A stretch of DNA of 64,000 bases from VSJD01 sp964617825 (GTDB taxonomy: Bacteria; Verrucomicrobiota; Kiritimatiellia; JAAZAB01). The translations under genes were made by a program, and so were the position numbers. Of this stretch, positions 7,603 through 15,379 are shown in pieces. Numbering within the stretch: the first letter of the stretch is position 1; every line of letters begins with the position of its first letter. Where the stretch lies: positions 1 through 64,000 of the forward strand of contig CAZTWL010000021.1 of the NCBI GenBank assembly GCA_964617825.1, written 5' to 3'. The notes beneath the pieces were generated by a model. That model made no database searches. It was not told the origin of the DNA and saw nothing but the letters and a program-made list of their open reading frames with translations.

Positions 7603-8402
7603 CGCTTGCCCTTCAAGGTGCGGGCGGCCACGCTTGCGGAAGCCCCATCGTTGACGATCATGGAAATTGCGGCAATCATCCGGGTAGGATCGGAATGTTG
7701 GAAGACGTTGCGGCCGATGGAGACACCCGCTCCGCCGGCTTTGATGGAACCTTCCACCATGTTGAGAATGTCATCGTCCGACTCAAGCTTCTCGCCGCCG
7801 GCGATCACGACCGGCACCGGGCAGCCACGCGTGACCTCCTCGAAGGTTTGCGGACTGCCGGTGTAATTGACCTTAACGATATCGGCGCCCAGTTCCGCGC
7901 CAACGCGCGCGGCATGCTTGACATATTGGACGTCGTATTCGCTCTTGATCTTTGCGCCGCGCGTATACATCATGGCCACCAAAGGCATACCCCACTGCAT
8001 GCATTTGCAACTGACCTGGCCAAAATGTTCAAGCATGACATCATCCGTAGGAGCGCCCAGATTAACCTGGATGGAAACGCCATCGGCCCCGATTTGCAGG
8101 GCCTCTTCCACCGTGCAGACCAGCATCTTGCCGGCGGGATTCGGCGACAATGAAGTACTGCCCGAAAGGTGAATAATCAGACCGATATCCTTGCCCGATT
8201 GCCGGTGGCCAACTCGAACGATGCCTTTGTGCACAATGATGGCATTCGCTCCGCCGTTAACAACATTGTCCACGGCTTTCTTCATGTCAATCAGTCCGGG
8301 AATGGGCCCCACCGTGACACCATGATCCATGGGCACAATTACGGTTTTACCGGTTTTCCGGTTAATAATGCGTTCCAAACGAATATTCTTGCCAATCATC
8401 AT
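7599..8402 (-). CDS. aroA': ADH synthase, class I aldolase family (archaeal type, AroA')
   Basis: Condenses an aldehyde-bearing sugar phosphate derivative (DKFP) with aspartate semialdehyde to give ADH, the first step of the archaeal-type shikimate entry (MJ0400 family, DeoC/LacD-like aldolases). The 267-residue protein shows PMDHGVTVGPIPGL at residues 24-37, the general-acid tyrosine in M145-Y146-T-R-G and the Schiff-base lysine K177 in DIVKVNYTGS, then VVIAGGEK and SIGRNVFQH of the phosphate-binding barrel end. Start: ATG at 8402 with GGAGGT six bases upstream; an adjacent ATG at 8399 is also possible. Translationally coupled to the downstream dehydroquinate synthase II. The classical fructose-bisphosphate aldolase IB family is the alternative, but the partner gene decides. 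Confidence 0.9.
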   Translation of the reverse strand: MMIGKNIRLERIINRKTGKTVIVPMDHGVTVGPIPGLIDMKKAVDNVVNGGANAIIVHKGIVRVGHRQSGKDIGLIIHLSGSTSLSPNPAGKMLVCTVEEALQIGADGVSIQVNLGAPTDDVMLEHFGQVSCKCMQWGMPLVAMMYTRGAKIKSEYDVQYVKHAARVGAELGADIVKVNYTGSPQTFEEVTRGCPVPVVIAGGEKLESDDDILNMVEGSIKAGGAGVSIGRNVFQHSDPTRMIAAISMIVNDGASASVAARTLKGKR

Positions 8403-8661
8403 CGTAAGACCTCCCATTAAGTTGTTTGTTCCGAACCATAACAAAGATGCCTGCGCGATGCCATAAAAACATTTTGGTTGCAAGACAGATCGCCTCTTCT
8501 AAAAAAAAGCGACCAATATAAAAGCGAACATCGGCAAACCGAGCATCGAACAAGCCTCGGGCCACGAGAAATGCGACTTAACACAAGGATAGTCTTCCGG
8601 GCCTATCTGCGGACAAGCCCGTGCGCGGTTATCGCCGCATCCGTCAAGCGGGAAGATTTGC

Positions 8662-9387
8662 TTACCGCCGCGGGCAACGGTGAAAACAGCGCCAGGCGCG
8701 ATATGCGAGCCCCTCACGCAGGACAGTCATCAGGATCGCAAACCCATCGCGCATCGCCCGCGATTTCATTTTGCCGCCGGCGCGCTTGTTTTCGTGGGTT
8801 GTGACTTCGACCAGCGCATAGCCCTTGCGGATGGCGCGCGCCGCTATTTCGATTTCACAATCGAATCCCTTGGCATGGTGTTTGGCCCCCGTGGCAACAT
8901 CGCGCACAAAGGCCTTATAGCCATTTAACACGTCCATAACCGTTACACCAAAGAGCGAGGAGAAAAGAAACGCAAAAACCGCATTGCCAAAAAGCCGGAC
9001 AACGTTGTGATCATCGCTTCCACCCAAAACACGCGACCCCACCACCAGTCCTGCGCCCTGTTCCAGAGCCTCCAGAAAGCGCCCGATATCGCCGGGATTA
9101 TGGGAACCGTCGGAATCGAACATTACGATCGCATCGCCCGCGGCTTGCTCAAATCCCGCGGCCAGGGCGGCGCCCTTGCCGCGCGCCAGCGGATTAATCA
9201 CAACCCGAGCCCGCTTGGCCTGGGCCACACCGATCGTGGGATCCTGTGGATTATCCACGACAACCAGGGTTTCGAACTGGAAACGAGGCAGCGTTAAGAT
9301 GGCAGCGTTGAGCTCATCCAGCACCTTGCCGATCGTTGCCTCTTCGTTGCGCGCCGGAATAACGACGCTGACATTATTGAGTTTCAT
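8662..9387 (-). CDS. Family 2 glycosyltransferase (dolichyl-phosphate mannose synthase-like)
   Basis: Transfers a sugar from a nucleotide donor, typically to a polyprenyl phosphate. The 241-residue GT-A protein begins VSVVIPARNEEATIGKVLDEL and carries VVVDNPQDPT, the metal-binding D-S-D in IVMFDSDGSHNPGD (about residues 92-105) and a later GSRVLGGSDDHNVVRLFGN stretch close to GT2 polyprenyl-phosphate transferases. No C-terminal membrane helices are visible, apart from a short hydrophobic VFAFLFSSLFGV stretch, so it is probably peripheral. It precedes the aroA'-aroB' pair on the same strand by 259 bases, without an obvious metabolic link. Donor and acceptor cannot be read from sequence. Confidence 0.82.
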   Translation of the reverse strand: MKLNNVSVVIPARNEEATIGKVLDELNAAILTLPRFQFETLVVVDNPQDPTIGVAQAKRARVVINPLARGKGAALAAGFEQAAGDAIVMFDSDGSHNPGDIGRFLEALEQGAGLVVGSRVLGGSDDHNVVRLFGNAVFAFLFSSLFGVTVMDVLNGYKAFVRDVATGAKHHAKGFDCEIEIAARAIRKGYALVEVTTHENKRAGGKMKSRAMRDGFAILMTVLREGLAYRAWRCFHRCPRR

Positions 9388-9778
9388 AAAATCTTTTTAA
9401 CGCAAAAAATGCTTCTTCAGGATGGCCATTGACAAATAATTACCGGCATTATCAATCTTACGTCTGTCCCTCTTTTCGAAAACAATCCGAATGGATTGCA
9501 GAAGCACGGTTCGCGTTGTTAAAAAAAGTAGTTATTACGCAACAACACGCTTTTTGGTAGCTTATTAACATAGGAAACAAACAGATGCAAACAGAAACGG
9601 GGATTGGGCCAGTCAAACTAGTGCTTGTGTGAAAAACGGAATCTCGCATCCGTTATCCTTCAAGTAGTTCTTGACTGACATGATTCTTTATTGCTAAACG
9701 CTTTATTGTCTTGACGGACATGTGCCGAATCTCCGTAGCAAGTGACAGAGCATGCCGCAGGATGATGCAAAAAGGATC
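9388..9778. other. Divergent intergenic region upstream of xylB
   Basis: About 390 bases between the divergent GT2 gene and xylulokinase. I see no convincing gene. The region is relatively AT-rich and holds a 14-bp near-perfect direct repeat (9669-9682 and 9709-9722) and an inverted pair GTTGTT/AACAAC (9515-9520, 9541-9546) followed by a short T-run. Small antisense frames are present but lack coding character. Confidence 0.5.
9669..9722 (+). promoter_or_regulatory. Tandem 14-bp direct repeat, candidate operator for xylB
   Basis: TCTTGACTGACATG at 9669-9682 recurs with one mismatch (TCTTGACGGACATG) at 9709-9722, a 40-base period of about four helical turns. Between them TTTATTG also occurs twice (9687-9693 and 9702-9708). 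The pair ends 56 bases before the xylB start. Spacing and symmetry suit a transcription factor site; each copy also contains a TTGAC -35-like core. No partner regulator is identified. Confidence 0.3.
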
Positions 9779-11377
9779 ATGGTCAAATCTATTGCACAAC
9801 AAATGTTTCTTGGGCTCGATTTCAGCACCCAGGGGCTCAAAGCCACGCTCATCGACGTTACCGGACTGATTGTCGCGGAAACGAACGTCAAATTCGACAC
9901 GGACTTGCCCGAATTCGAAACTGAGGGCGGCGTCCATCGTCATGCCGATGGCCTCACCGTTACGGCGCCGCCTCTCATGTGGGTGGCAGCGCTGGACCTT
10001 TTGCTGGCGCGCATGCAAAAGAGCAAGTTGCCGCTGAAAAAGGTTGCCGCCATCTCCGGGTCGGGCCAGCAACACGGCAGCGTCTATCTGCGGCCGGGCA
10101 CGCGGGTGCGTCTGGGAGCATTGGATTCCCGGCTGACCTTGCGCGACCAACTTGGCGACGTCTTCGCCCTCGAAGCCTCGCCGGTCTGGATGGATTCCAG
10201 CACCACCCGACAATGCCGGGAACGGGACGCCGCCCTGGGCGGAGCGCAGCTTGTGGCGGAACTGACCGGGTCGCGGTCCTACGAACGGTTCACGGGCAAC
10301 CAAATTGCCAAAATATGGCAACAGCACCCGGAAGCGTACGCGGCAACCGAACGAATCGCGCTGGTCAGTTCATTTGCCGCCTCGCTGCTTATCGGGAATT
10401 ATGCGCCCATCGATCCGGGCGATGGAGCCGGCATGAACCTGATGAACATCCGCACCCGCCGCTGGGCCCCGGCGGCGCTCCGCTGCACGGCGCCGGGCCT
10501 GGCCAATAAACTCGGGCCGCTTGTGCCCTCCCACAAAGTCATCGGCTGCCTGACCACCTATTTTATCGACCGTTACGGATTTGCGCCGGGAACCAGCGTT
10601 ATCGCATTTTCGGGCGACAACCCCAACAGCCTGGCCGCACTGGGTCTGGCGCATTCCGGCGATATTGCCATCAGCTTGGGCACGAGCGACACGATTTTTG
10701 GCGCACTCTCCACCCCCCGCCCATCCGCCGCCGAAGGCCACATCTTCGGGAACCCGATCGACCCGCACGGATACATGGCTCTTATCTGTTACAAGAACGG
10801 ATCGCTTACCCGCGAATATGTGCGCAACGAATTCGCCTGCGGATCATGGCAGGCATTCGAGGCCGCCTTGGCCCGGACGCCCGCCGGCAACGGCGGCCGT
10901 ATCGGCTTCTATTTCAAAGATCCCGAGATAACTCCTCCGGTGCTCAAGCCGGGAATTTACCGGTTCGGCCCGGATGCGCTCCCCGCCCGATTTACGCCCG
11001 ACCAGAACGTGCGCGCCGTGGCAGAGGGCCAAATCCTTTCCATGCGTCTGCACGGCAACAAGCTCGGACTCATCCCCAGGAACATCCTGGCCACAGGCGG
11101 CGCCTCGGTCAACAAGAGCTTGCTGCAGCTAATGGCCGACGTTTTCGGGACTCCGGTCCATCTATCGGGGCAACCGAACTCGGCATCGCTGGGCGCCGCG
11201 TATCGCGCGCTGCATGGTTGGCATTGCGCACACACGGCAAGATTTGTGCCGTTTGCCAAAGCCATCCGGGCGCCGTCCAAATGGACGCCAGCTGCCGAAC
11301 CTGACCGGGCGAAACATCTCCTTTACACAGCGAGCTTGAAACGCTATGCACAATTGGAAACGCAATTTTTTGCATAG
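9779..11377 (+). CDS. xylB: Xylulokinase of the animal XYLB type (FGGY family)
   Basis: Phosphorylates D-xylulose to xylulose 5-phosphate. The 532-residue protein is longer than the usual bacterial XylB (about 490) and follows human XYLB almost motif by motif: LGLDFSTQGLKATLID near the start, DLPEFETEGGVH, HADGLTVTAPPLMWVAALD, SGSGQQHGSVY, PVWMDSSTT, ERFTGNQIAKI, the ATP-site segment SGDNPNSLA, SLGTSDTIF, GHIFGNPID and ILATGGAS. The ATG at 9779, preceded by AAAAGGA, places the DFSTQ motif at the same distance from the start as in XYLB; an upstream ATG at 9752 adds nine residues and lacks a ribosome site. It has its own upstream region and no xylose isomerase or transporter beside it. FGGY assignment is certain; substrate xylulose is very likely from the close family match. 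Confidence 0.9.
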   Translation: MVKSIAQQMFLGLDFSTQGLKATLIDVTGLIVAETNVKFDTDLPEFETEGGVHRHADGLTVTAPPLMWVAALDLLLARMQKSKLPLKKVAAISGSGQQHGSVYLRPGTRVRLGALDSRLTLRDQLGDVFALEASPVWMDSSTTRQCRERDAALGGAQLVAELTGSRSYERFTGNQIAKIWQQHPEAYAATERIALVSSFAASLLIGNYAPIDPGDGAGMNLMNIRTRRWAPAALRCTAPGLANKLGPLVPSHKVIGCLTTYFIDRYGFAPGTSVIAFSGDNPNSLAALGLAHSGDIAISLGTSDTIFGALSTPRPSAAEGHIFGNPIDPHGYMALICYKNGSLTREYVRNEFACGSWQAFEAALARTPAGNGGRIGFYFKDPEITPPVLKPGIYRFGPDALPARFTPDQNVRAVAEGQILSMRLHGNKLGLIPRNILATGGASVNKSLLQLMADVFGTPVHLSGQPNSASLGAAYRALHGWHCAHTARFVPFAKAIRAPSKWTPAAEPDRAKHLLYTASLKRYAQLETQFFA

Positions 11378-11521
11378 CACAAGGCAAGGCGCTACTCCCG
11401 GCCAAAATCATTCCCGATTTTCATGTTTGTTCCGCCGAGCAAATTACTTGCGCCCGCATTGTATTTTGGTGTAAAAAAGCACGTCGAGTTCAAATGCAAT
11501 TCAAATTATGTCGGCAGCATC

Positions 11522-13216
11522 ATGAGTAACTTCCCCAAAAAATTGTCAAGCCTGGCATTACTGGTCATTGCCGTCGCGTTTCTGATCGTGCTGTTTTACC
11601 GCGGCTTTAACGATCCCGATGAAGGCCGCTATTCCGAAGTACCCCGGGAAATGATCGCCAGCGGCAACTGGCTGGAAATGCGCATGCTGGGCTACCGCTA
11701 TTATGAAAAACCGCCCTTGACTTACTGGATAGTTGCCCCCGCAATCAAGCTGTTCGGCGCCAAGGACTGGGCCGTGCGCGTGCCGCTCCTGATCAACGGC
11801 CTCATGCTGGCCGGCTGCTTCTGGTTCCTGGCCCGCCGGAAATGGGAGCGCTCCGCGGCCAACATCGCCACAATGACGATGCTATCCATGATCGGATTCA
11901 TCGCCGGCACGGGGCTGCTGCTGACCGACTCGTTCCTGGTTATGTGGTTCGCCCTGACCTGTATCGCACTTTTCTTCGGTTGTCAGCCGGGAATATCTGC
12001 CACGAAACGGTTCCTGCTTTTTTCCGTGGCATCCGTCGCCGCGGCCATGGGATTTTTGACCAAGGGCGCAGTTGCCATCATCCTGCCACCCGCCATTATT
12101 TTTATCTGGCTCCTTTTCGATCGCCGCCCGCGCGCCCTGCTGACCTGGTCCGTGCCCTGGGCCATTCTCTTGTGCGTCGGCCTGCTGGCTCCGATCATGC
12201 TGCTGCTGGAAAAGCATAACCCGGGCTTTTTTCACTTTTTTGTGATTGACGAGCACTTTTCGCGTTTCACCGGCACGCGCGAAGTCCAGCTGCATCCGGA
12301 ACCTTTCTGGTTTTTCTTGATGATTATCCCCCTTTTGCTGACACCGTGGACTTTTTTTATTGTCCGCGCCGCCTGGCGGATAATCGTCTGCCGGGGCTGG
12401 CGCACCGATAGCCTATCGCGCTTCCTGCTGATCTGGGTTGCAATCGTTGTCGGTTTTTTCTCGGCCAGCACCGGCAAGCTTATGTCCTATATCCTGCCGG
12501 CCATTCCGGCATTGGGGCTTCTATTGGGACGCTGGGGCCTGACTGACAGGGAAGATACGCGGCAGGACCGGATTCTCTGGAACATTGGCGCCGCCGGCCT
12601 ATTCATCGTAGCCGCGGCGATCCCGATTGTGTGGTTGACCAGCTATTTAGAAATCATTCCCAAAGAAGTATATCCGATCAGCGGGCGGAGCGCGGTGGCC
12701 CTGATACCGGTCGCTGGCATCCTGATCGCACTGGTCGCCACCCGCTCTTACCGCTCGTTTGGTGGACTACTGGGCTTAAACGCCGGGATCATTCTGGCGG
12801 CAAGCCTGCTCCTTTCGCCCCTGGCCGGCAAGGATTTTAACGTGCTTGTGCACATCAACTCATCGCACGTGTATAAACAATTGGCCGCCCAGCTCAAGCC
12901 GGAAGACCAGGTCATAGTATTCTGGTCGTATCGCCCCGCCCTTCCCTTCTATCTCCAAAAGCTTTATGTGCCTTTCCAGGACACCAACGAGTTGCTTTTC
13001 GGCATGCAGGCGGAACCGGAACGCAAATGGGAACTGCAGGACGCAGACCAGTTGGAAGCTTTTTTACAAAAGGCCCGCGGCCGTGTTTTTGCGGTCATCG
13101 AGCCCAAGGACATCGAGACGCGCCTCAATCCCTTGAGATTGCGCACCGTCCCCACCGCCATCCCGAGTGATCCCGACACGGTCATCCTGGAAATTCTGCC
13201 TCCGGGCAAGCCATAA
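11522..13216 (+). CDS. Family 39 glycosyltransferase (ArnT/PMT-like)
   Basis: Integral membrane transferase that moves a sugar from a polyprenyl phosphate to an acceptor such as lipid A on the periplasmic face. The 564-residue protein has an N-terminal helix followed by the loop N-D-P-D-E-G-R-Y-S-E-V-P-R-E-M with the catalytic acidic residues. Then comes GYRYYEKPPLTYWI, both as in ArnT, then about eleven more helices to residue 430 and a soluble C-terminal domain of about 130 residues. Start at 11522 is chosen because the protein proper begins MSNFPKKLSS directly before helix 1; the longer frame from 11423 has no family support. It follows xylB by 144 bases. Whether the sugar is aminoarabinose, as in true ArnT, is unknown. 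Confidence 0.82.
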   Translation: MSNFPKKLSSLALLVIAVAFLIVLFYRGFNDPDEGRYSEVPREMIASGNWLEMRMLGYRYYEKPPLTYWIVAPAIKLFGAKDWAVRVPLLINGLMLAGCFWFLARRKWERSAANIATMTMLSMIGFIAGTGLLLTDSFLVMWFALTCIALFFGCQPGISATKRFLLFSVASVAAAMGFLTKGAVAIILPPAIIFIWLLFDRRPRALLTWSVPWAILLCVGLLAPIMLLLEKHNPGFFHFFVIDEHFSRFTGTREVQLHPEPFWFFLMIIPLLLTPWTFFIVRAAWRIIVCRGWRTDSLSRFLLIWVAIVVGFFSASTGKLMSYILPAIPALGLLLGRWGLTDREDTRQDRILWNIGAAGLFIVAAAIPIVWLTSYLEIIPKEVYPISGRSAVALIPVAGILIALVATRSYRSFGGLLGLNAGIILAASLLLSPLAGKDFNVLVHINSSHVYKQLAAQLKPEDQVIVFWSYRPALPFYLQKLYVPFQDTNELLFGMQAEPERKWELQDADQLEAFLQKARGRVFAVIEPKDIETRLNPLRLRTVPTAIPSDPDTVILEILPPGKP

Positions 13217-13538
13217 CGGATTCAGCACCCCGCAATCCTCGCCGCTGCCAGCACGCCCATAAAGCGGGACTGACGCGCATTGCCGATCATTACGACCCAG
13301 GCGCCGGATTGCCTTGCGGCGGCAGTCACGCAGCTGAGCCTGCCGCCACATGATGGCGAAGCCATGCCATCGAATCCACGCCTAACAACCTTATTCGGCG
13401 GGCAACATCGTCCCCGCTCATTCCCCGCTTCAAACACCAGAGCGCCCCGCGCGTTATGTTTTACAATATAAAACTCTTTTTTATATTGACATGCTTTCGG
13501 CCTTCGCGTATCTTACGCCCCATTGAAAGGCAATACCT
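13217..13538. other. Intergenic region with hairpin and IclR-gene promoter
   Basis: 322 bases with no supported gene. A GGCGGCAG (13318-13325)/CTGCCGCC (13340-13347) stem with a 14-base loop lies about 100 bases after the GT39 gene; it lacks a T-run, so it is at most a weak terminator. The last 60 bases are AT-rich and contain the promoter annotated separately. Confidence 0.45.
13486..13514 (+). promoter_or_regulatory. Sigma-70-type promoter of the IclR regulator gene
   Basis: TTGACA at 13486-13491 and TATCTT at 13509-13514 are separated by exactly 17 bases. The region just upstream is AT-rich (TATAAAACTCTTTTTTATA-like), resembling an UP element. The expected transcript start near 13521 leaves a leader of about 18 bases that still includes the GAAAGG ribosome site at 13525-13530. 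Confidence 0.65.
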
Positions 13539-14381
13539 GTGATCAAAGTCCTGCACAAGGTTTTTGACATTATCGAGTTTTTGGCGGAATCGCCGGAACG
13601 TCCTCGATCCCTGATGGAAATTGCCCGACATCTGGAGCAGCATCCGGCCACCTGCGCCAATATTCTCAAAACTTTGATGCGCCGCAATTATATCGAACAG
13701 GTTGCGCCCAAAAAAGGCTATCTCCTGGGGCCGGCGTTATTTCAAGTCTCCCGCAAGGCGCCCTATCGCAAGGACCTGATCGCCGCCGCCGAACCGTTGA
13801 TGGCCAAATTGGCCCAGTCGGTCAACGAGACGGTTATCCTGGTAACCGTACGCATGGGCCGGCGCTTTGTCCTATCACAAATCAACGGGCAACAACACAT
13901 CCAAGTGGCCCCCCAGGCCCTGATCGAGGATAATCTTTACGACACGGCAACCGGGCGCTTGCTGCTGGCCTACATGCCCGAGCGCGAATTGGACAAACTG
14001 ACCGCGGAATACAGTTTACAGGCAAGCAAATGGCCGGTGGCCAATAATCCCGCGGTATTCAAAGAAACGTTGGCAAAGATCAGGAAATCCGGAAAAGTGG
14101 TCCACAAGCCCAACCCCGATATGATCGGCATAGCCTTCCCCATCCAAGATCAGCGCAGCGAAGTGATTGCCTCCCTTGGTTTGTTTCTGCCCAGTTTTCG
14201 TTTCAAGGGCGATCATCGCAAGAAAGTCTTATCGGGTCTGCAACAAACGGCAGCGGCCATCAACCTGATCTTGGCGGGTTATCCGCCCAAGACCTTCGTA
14301 AAACAAACGGCAGCAGGGACGATCGAATCTCGCCGGCACCACGCGGCAACATGGCAAGCGGGCGCACTTAAAAACAATTAA
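13539..14381 (+). CDS. IclR-family transcriptional regulator
   Basis: A 280-residue IclR-type regulator. The N-terminal winged helix-turn-helix (residues 1-60) reads IKVLHKVFDIIEFLAESPERPRSLMEIARHLEQHPATC and so on in blocks, with the recognition helix near 35-50. The effector domain spans about 75-250, with VRMGRRFVLSQINGQQ, YDTATGRLLLAYM and IGIAFPIQDQRSEVIASLGLFLPSF as in the family. The frame starts with GTG at 13539, supported by GAAAGG eight bases upstream and by the promoter; no in-frame ATG precedes the HTH. It lies 74 bases before two QueG-like iron-sulfur protein genes in the same direction and probably controls them or itself. The effector is unknown. Confidence 0.9.
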   Translation: MIKVLHKVFDIIEFLAESPERPRSLMEIARHLEQHPATCANILKTLMRRNYIEQVAPKKGYLLGPALFQVSRKAPYRKDLIAAAEPLMAKLAQSVNETVILVTVRMGRRFVLSQINGQQHIQVAPQALIEDNLYDTATGRLLLAYMPERELDKLTAEYSLQASKWPVANNPAVFKETLAKIRKSGKVVHKPNPDMIGIAFPIQDQRSEVIASLGLFLPSFRFKGDHRKKVLSGLQQTAAAINLILAGYPPKTFVKQTAAGTIESRRHHAATWQAGALKNN

Positions 14382-14455
14382 CACAAATCCGGCGTCAATC
14401 TCGTAATGACCTTATCAATGTTAACCGCGACATCAAACAGCAACAGGAGGGAATG

Positions 14456-15364
14456 ATGAATTCGAACGAGATCAAGAAATATGCGCGCGAACACGGAGCA
14501 GACCTTGTGGGCATCGCTTCAATCGACCGTTTTAAAAGTCTGGCGCCGGAGTACAATCCGTTGTCCATTTTCCCGGAATGCAAATCGGTTATCGTGCTCG
14601 GCCGCCGGATCTTGCGCGGCTCAATGCGCGGCGTGGAAGAAGGCACTAATTTCAACAGCACCTACAATACTTTCGGTTATATTTGGCTGGAGGACAACTT
14701 CCTTTCGCGCACCACCTACGAAGTCACTTGTTATGTCGAATCACAGGGCGCCGAGGGTGTGCCCCTCTTCGGCTATTTCGAAGACGACATGCCCAAGGGT
14801 CGTCCCGTCGCGCCCGGCAAACCGGCGCCGAATATTATATTGGATTATGAATACGCCGCCCAGGCTGCCGGCTTGGGCGAAATCGGCTTGGGCGACTTTT
14901 TCATCACCCCCGAGTTTGGCATCCGCCAGCGTTTTGCCATGATTTTGACCGATGCCGAGCTGGCCGCCGACCCGGTCAGCGTCAAGAAAATCTGCGGCGA
15001 TTGCGGACTATGCGCGCAAGCCTGCCCGTTTGGCGCAATCGATCTGAAAAACAAGAAGACCAGGGGCGTGCCCGGCAACACCATGGAAGTCGCCACGGTC
15101 GATTATCTCGTCTGCCGCTCTTGTCCGAACGGCGCTGTCCTCGGCGGCGGGCGTGGCAACCGTCCGGACCGCTGTGCCGCGGCTTGCGGGCGAGCCTGCC
15201 TGGCCAAATTGGAGACCGCCGGCAAACTTGGCAACAAGTTTGACTTCCCATTCCGGAAGCGCACGCCTTGGGCGCTTGGCCATTTTTCAAGGCCGGTGGA
15301 CGCCAAAGAAGAATCTAGCGGTCCCGGCATGGGCGGTTGCGCCAAACAGTACGGCACCAAATGA
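14456..15364 (+). CDS. QueG-like iron-sulfur protein, paralog 1
   Basis: A 302-residue cytoplasmic protein related to the epoxyqueuosine reductase/reductive dehalogenase-like 4Fe-4S family. The N-terminal domain carries HGADLVGIASIDRF and a central GLGEIG...ILTDAEL..DP region typical of that fold. A standard ferredoxin motif C180-x2-C183-x2-C186-x3-C190-P follows. A second cysteine set is unusual: C220-x2-C223 and then C240-x3-C244-x3-C248 before LAKLE, not the normal second cluster of QueG. AGGAGG lies 5 bases before the ATG at 14456 (another ATG is at 14453). It forms a tight pair with the next gene (15 bases) behind an IclR regulator. True QueG is unlikely because the second cluster differs; reaction unknown. 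Confidence 0.78.
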   Translation: MNSNEIKKYAREHGADLVGIASIDRFKSLAPEYNPLSIFPECKSVIVLGRRILRGSMRGVEEGTNFNSTYNTFGYIWLEDNFLSRTTYEVTCYVESQGAEGVPLFGYFEDDMPKGRPVAPGKPAPNIILDYEYAAQAAGLGEIGLGDFFITPEFGIRQRFAMILTDAELAADPVSVKKICGDCGLCAQACPFGAIDLKNKKTRGVPGNTMEVATVDYLVCRSCPNGAVLGGGRGNRPDRCAAACGRACLAKLETAGKLGNKFDFPFRKRTPWALGHFSRPVDAKEESSGPGMGGCAKQYGTK

Positions 15365-15379
15365 ATAAAGGAGATTTGC

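Noticed and set aside
9653..10327. 224-codon minus-strand frame upstream of and across xylB
   Set aside because: It is the antisense of the well-supported xylulokinase gene and has no recognisable domain.
13280..13471. 63-codon plus-strand frame before the IclR gene
   Set aside because: No ribosome site or family feature, and it runs up to the promoter region.
14453..14455. Alternative ATG for the first iron-sulfur protein
   Set aside because: It is only two bases after AGGAGG, too close for normal initiation; the next ATG at 14456 fits better.
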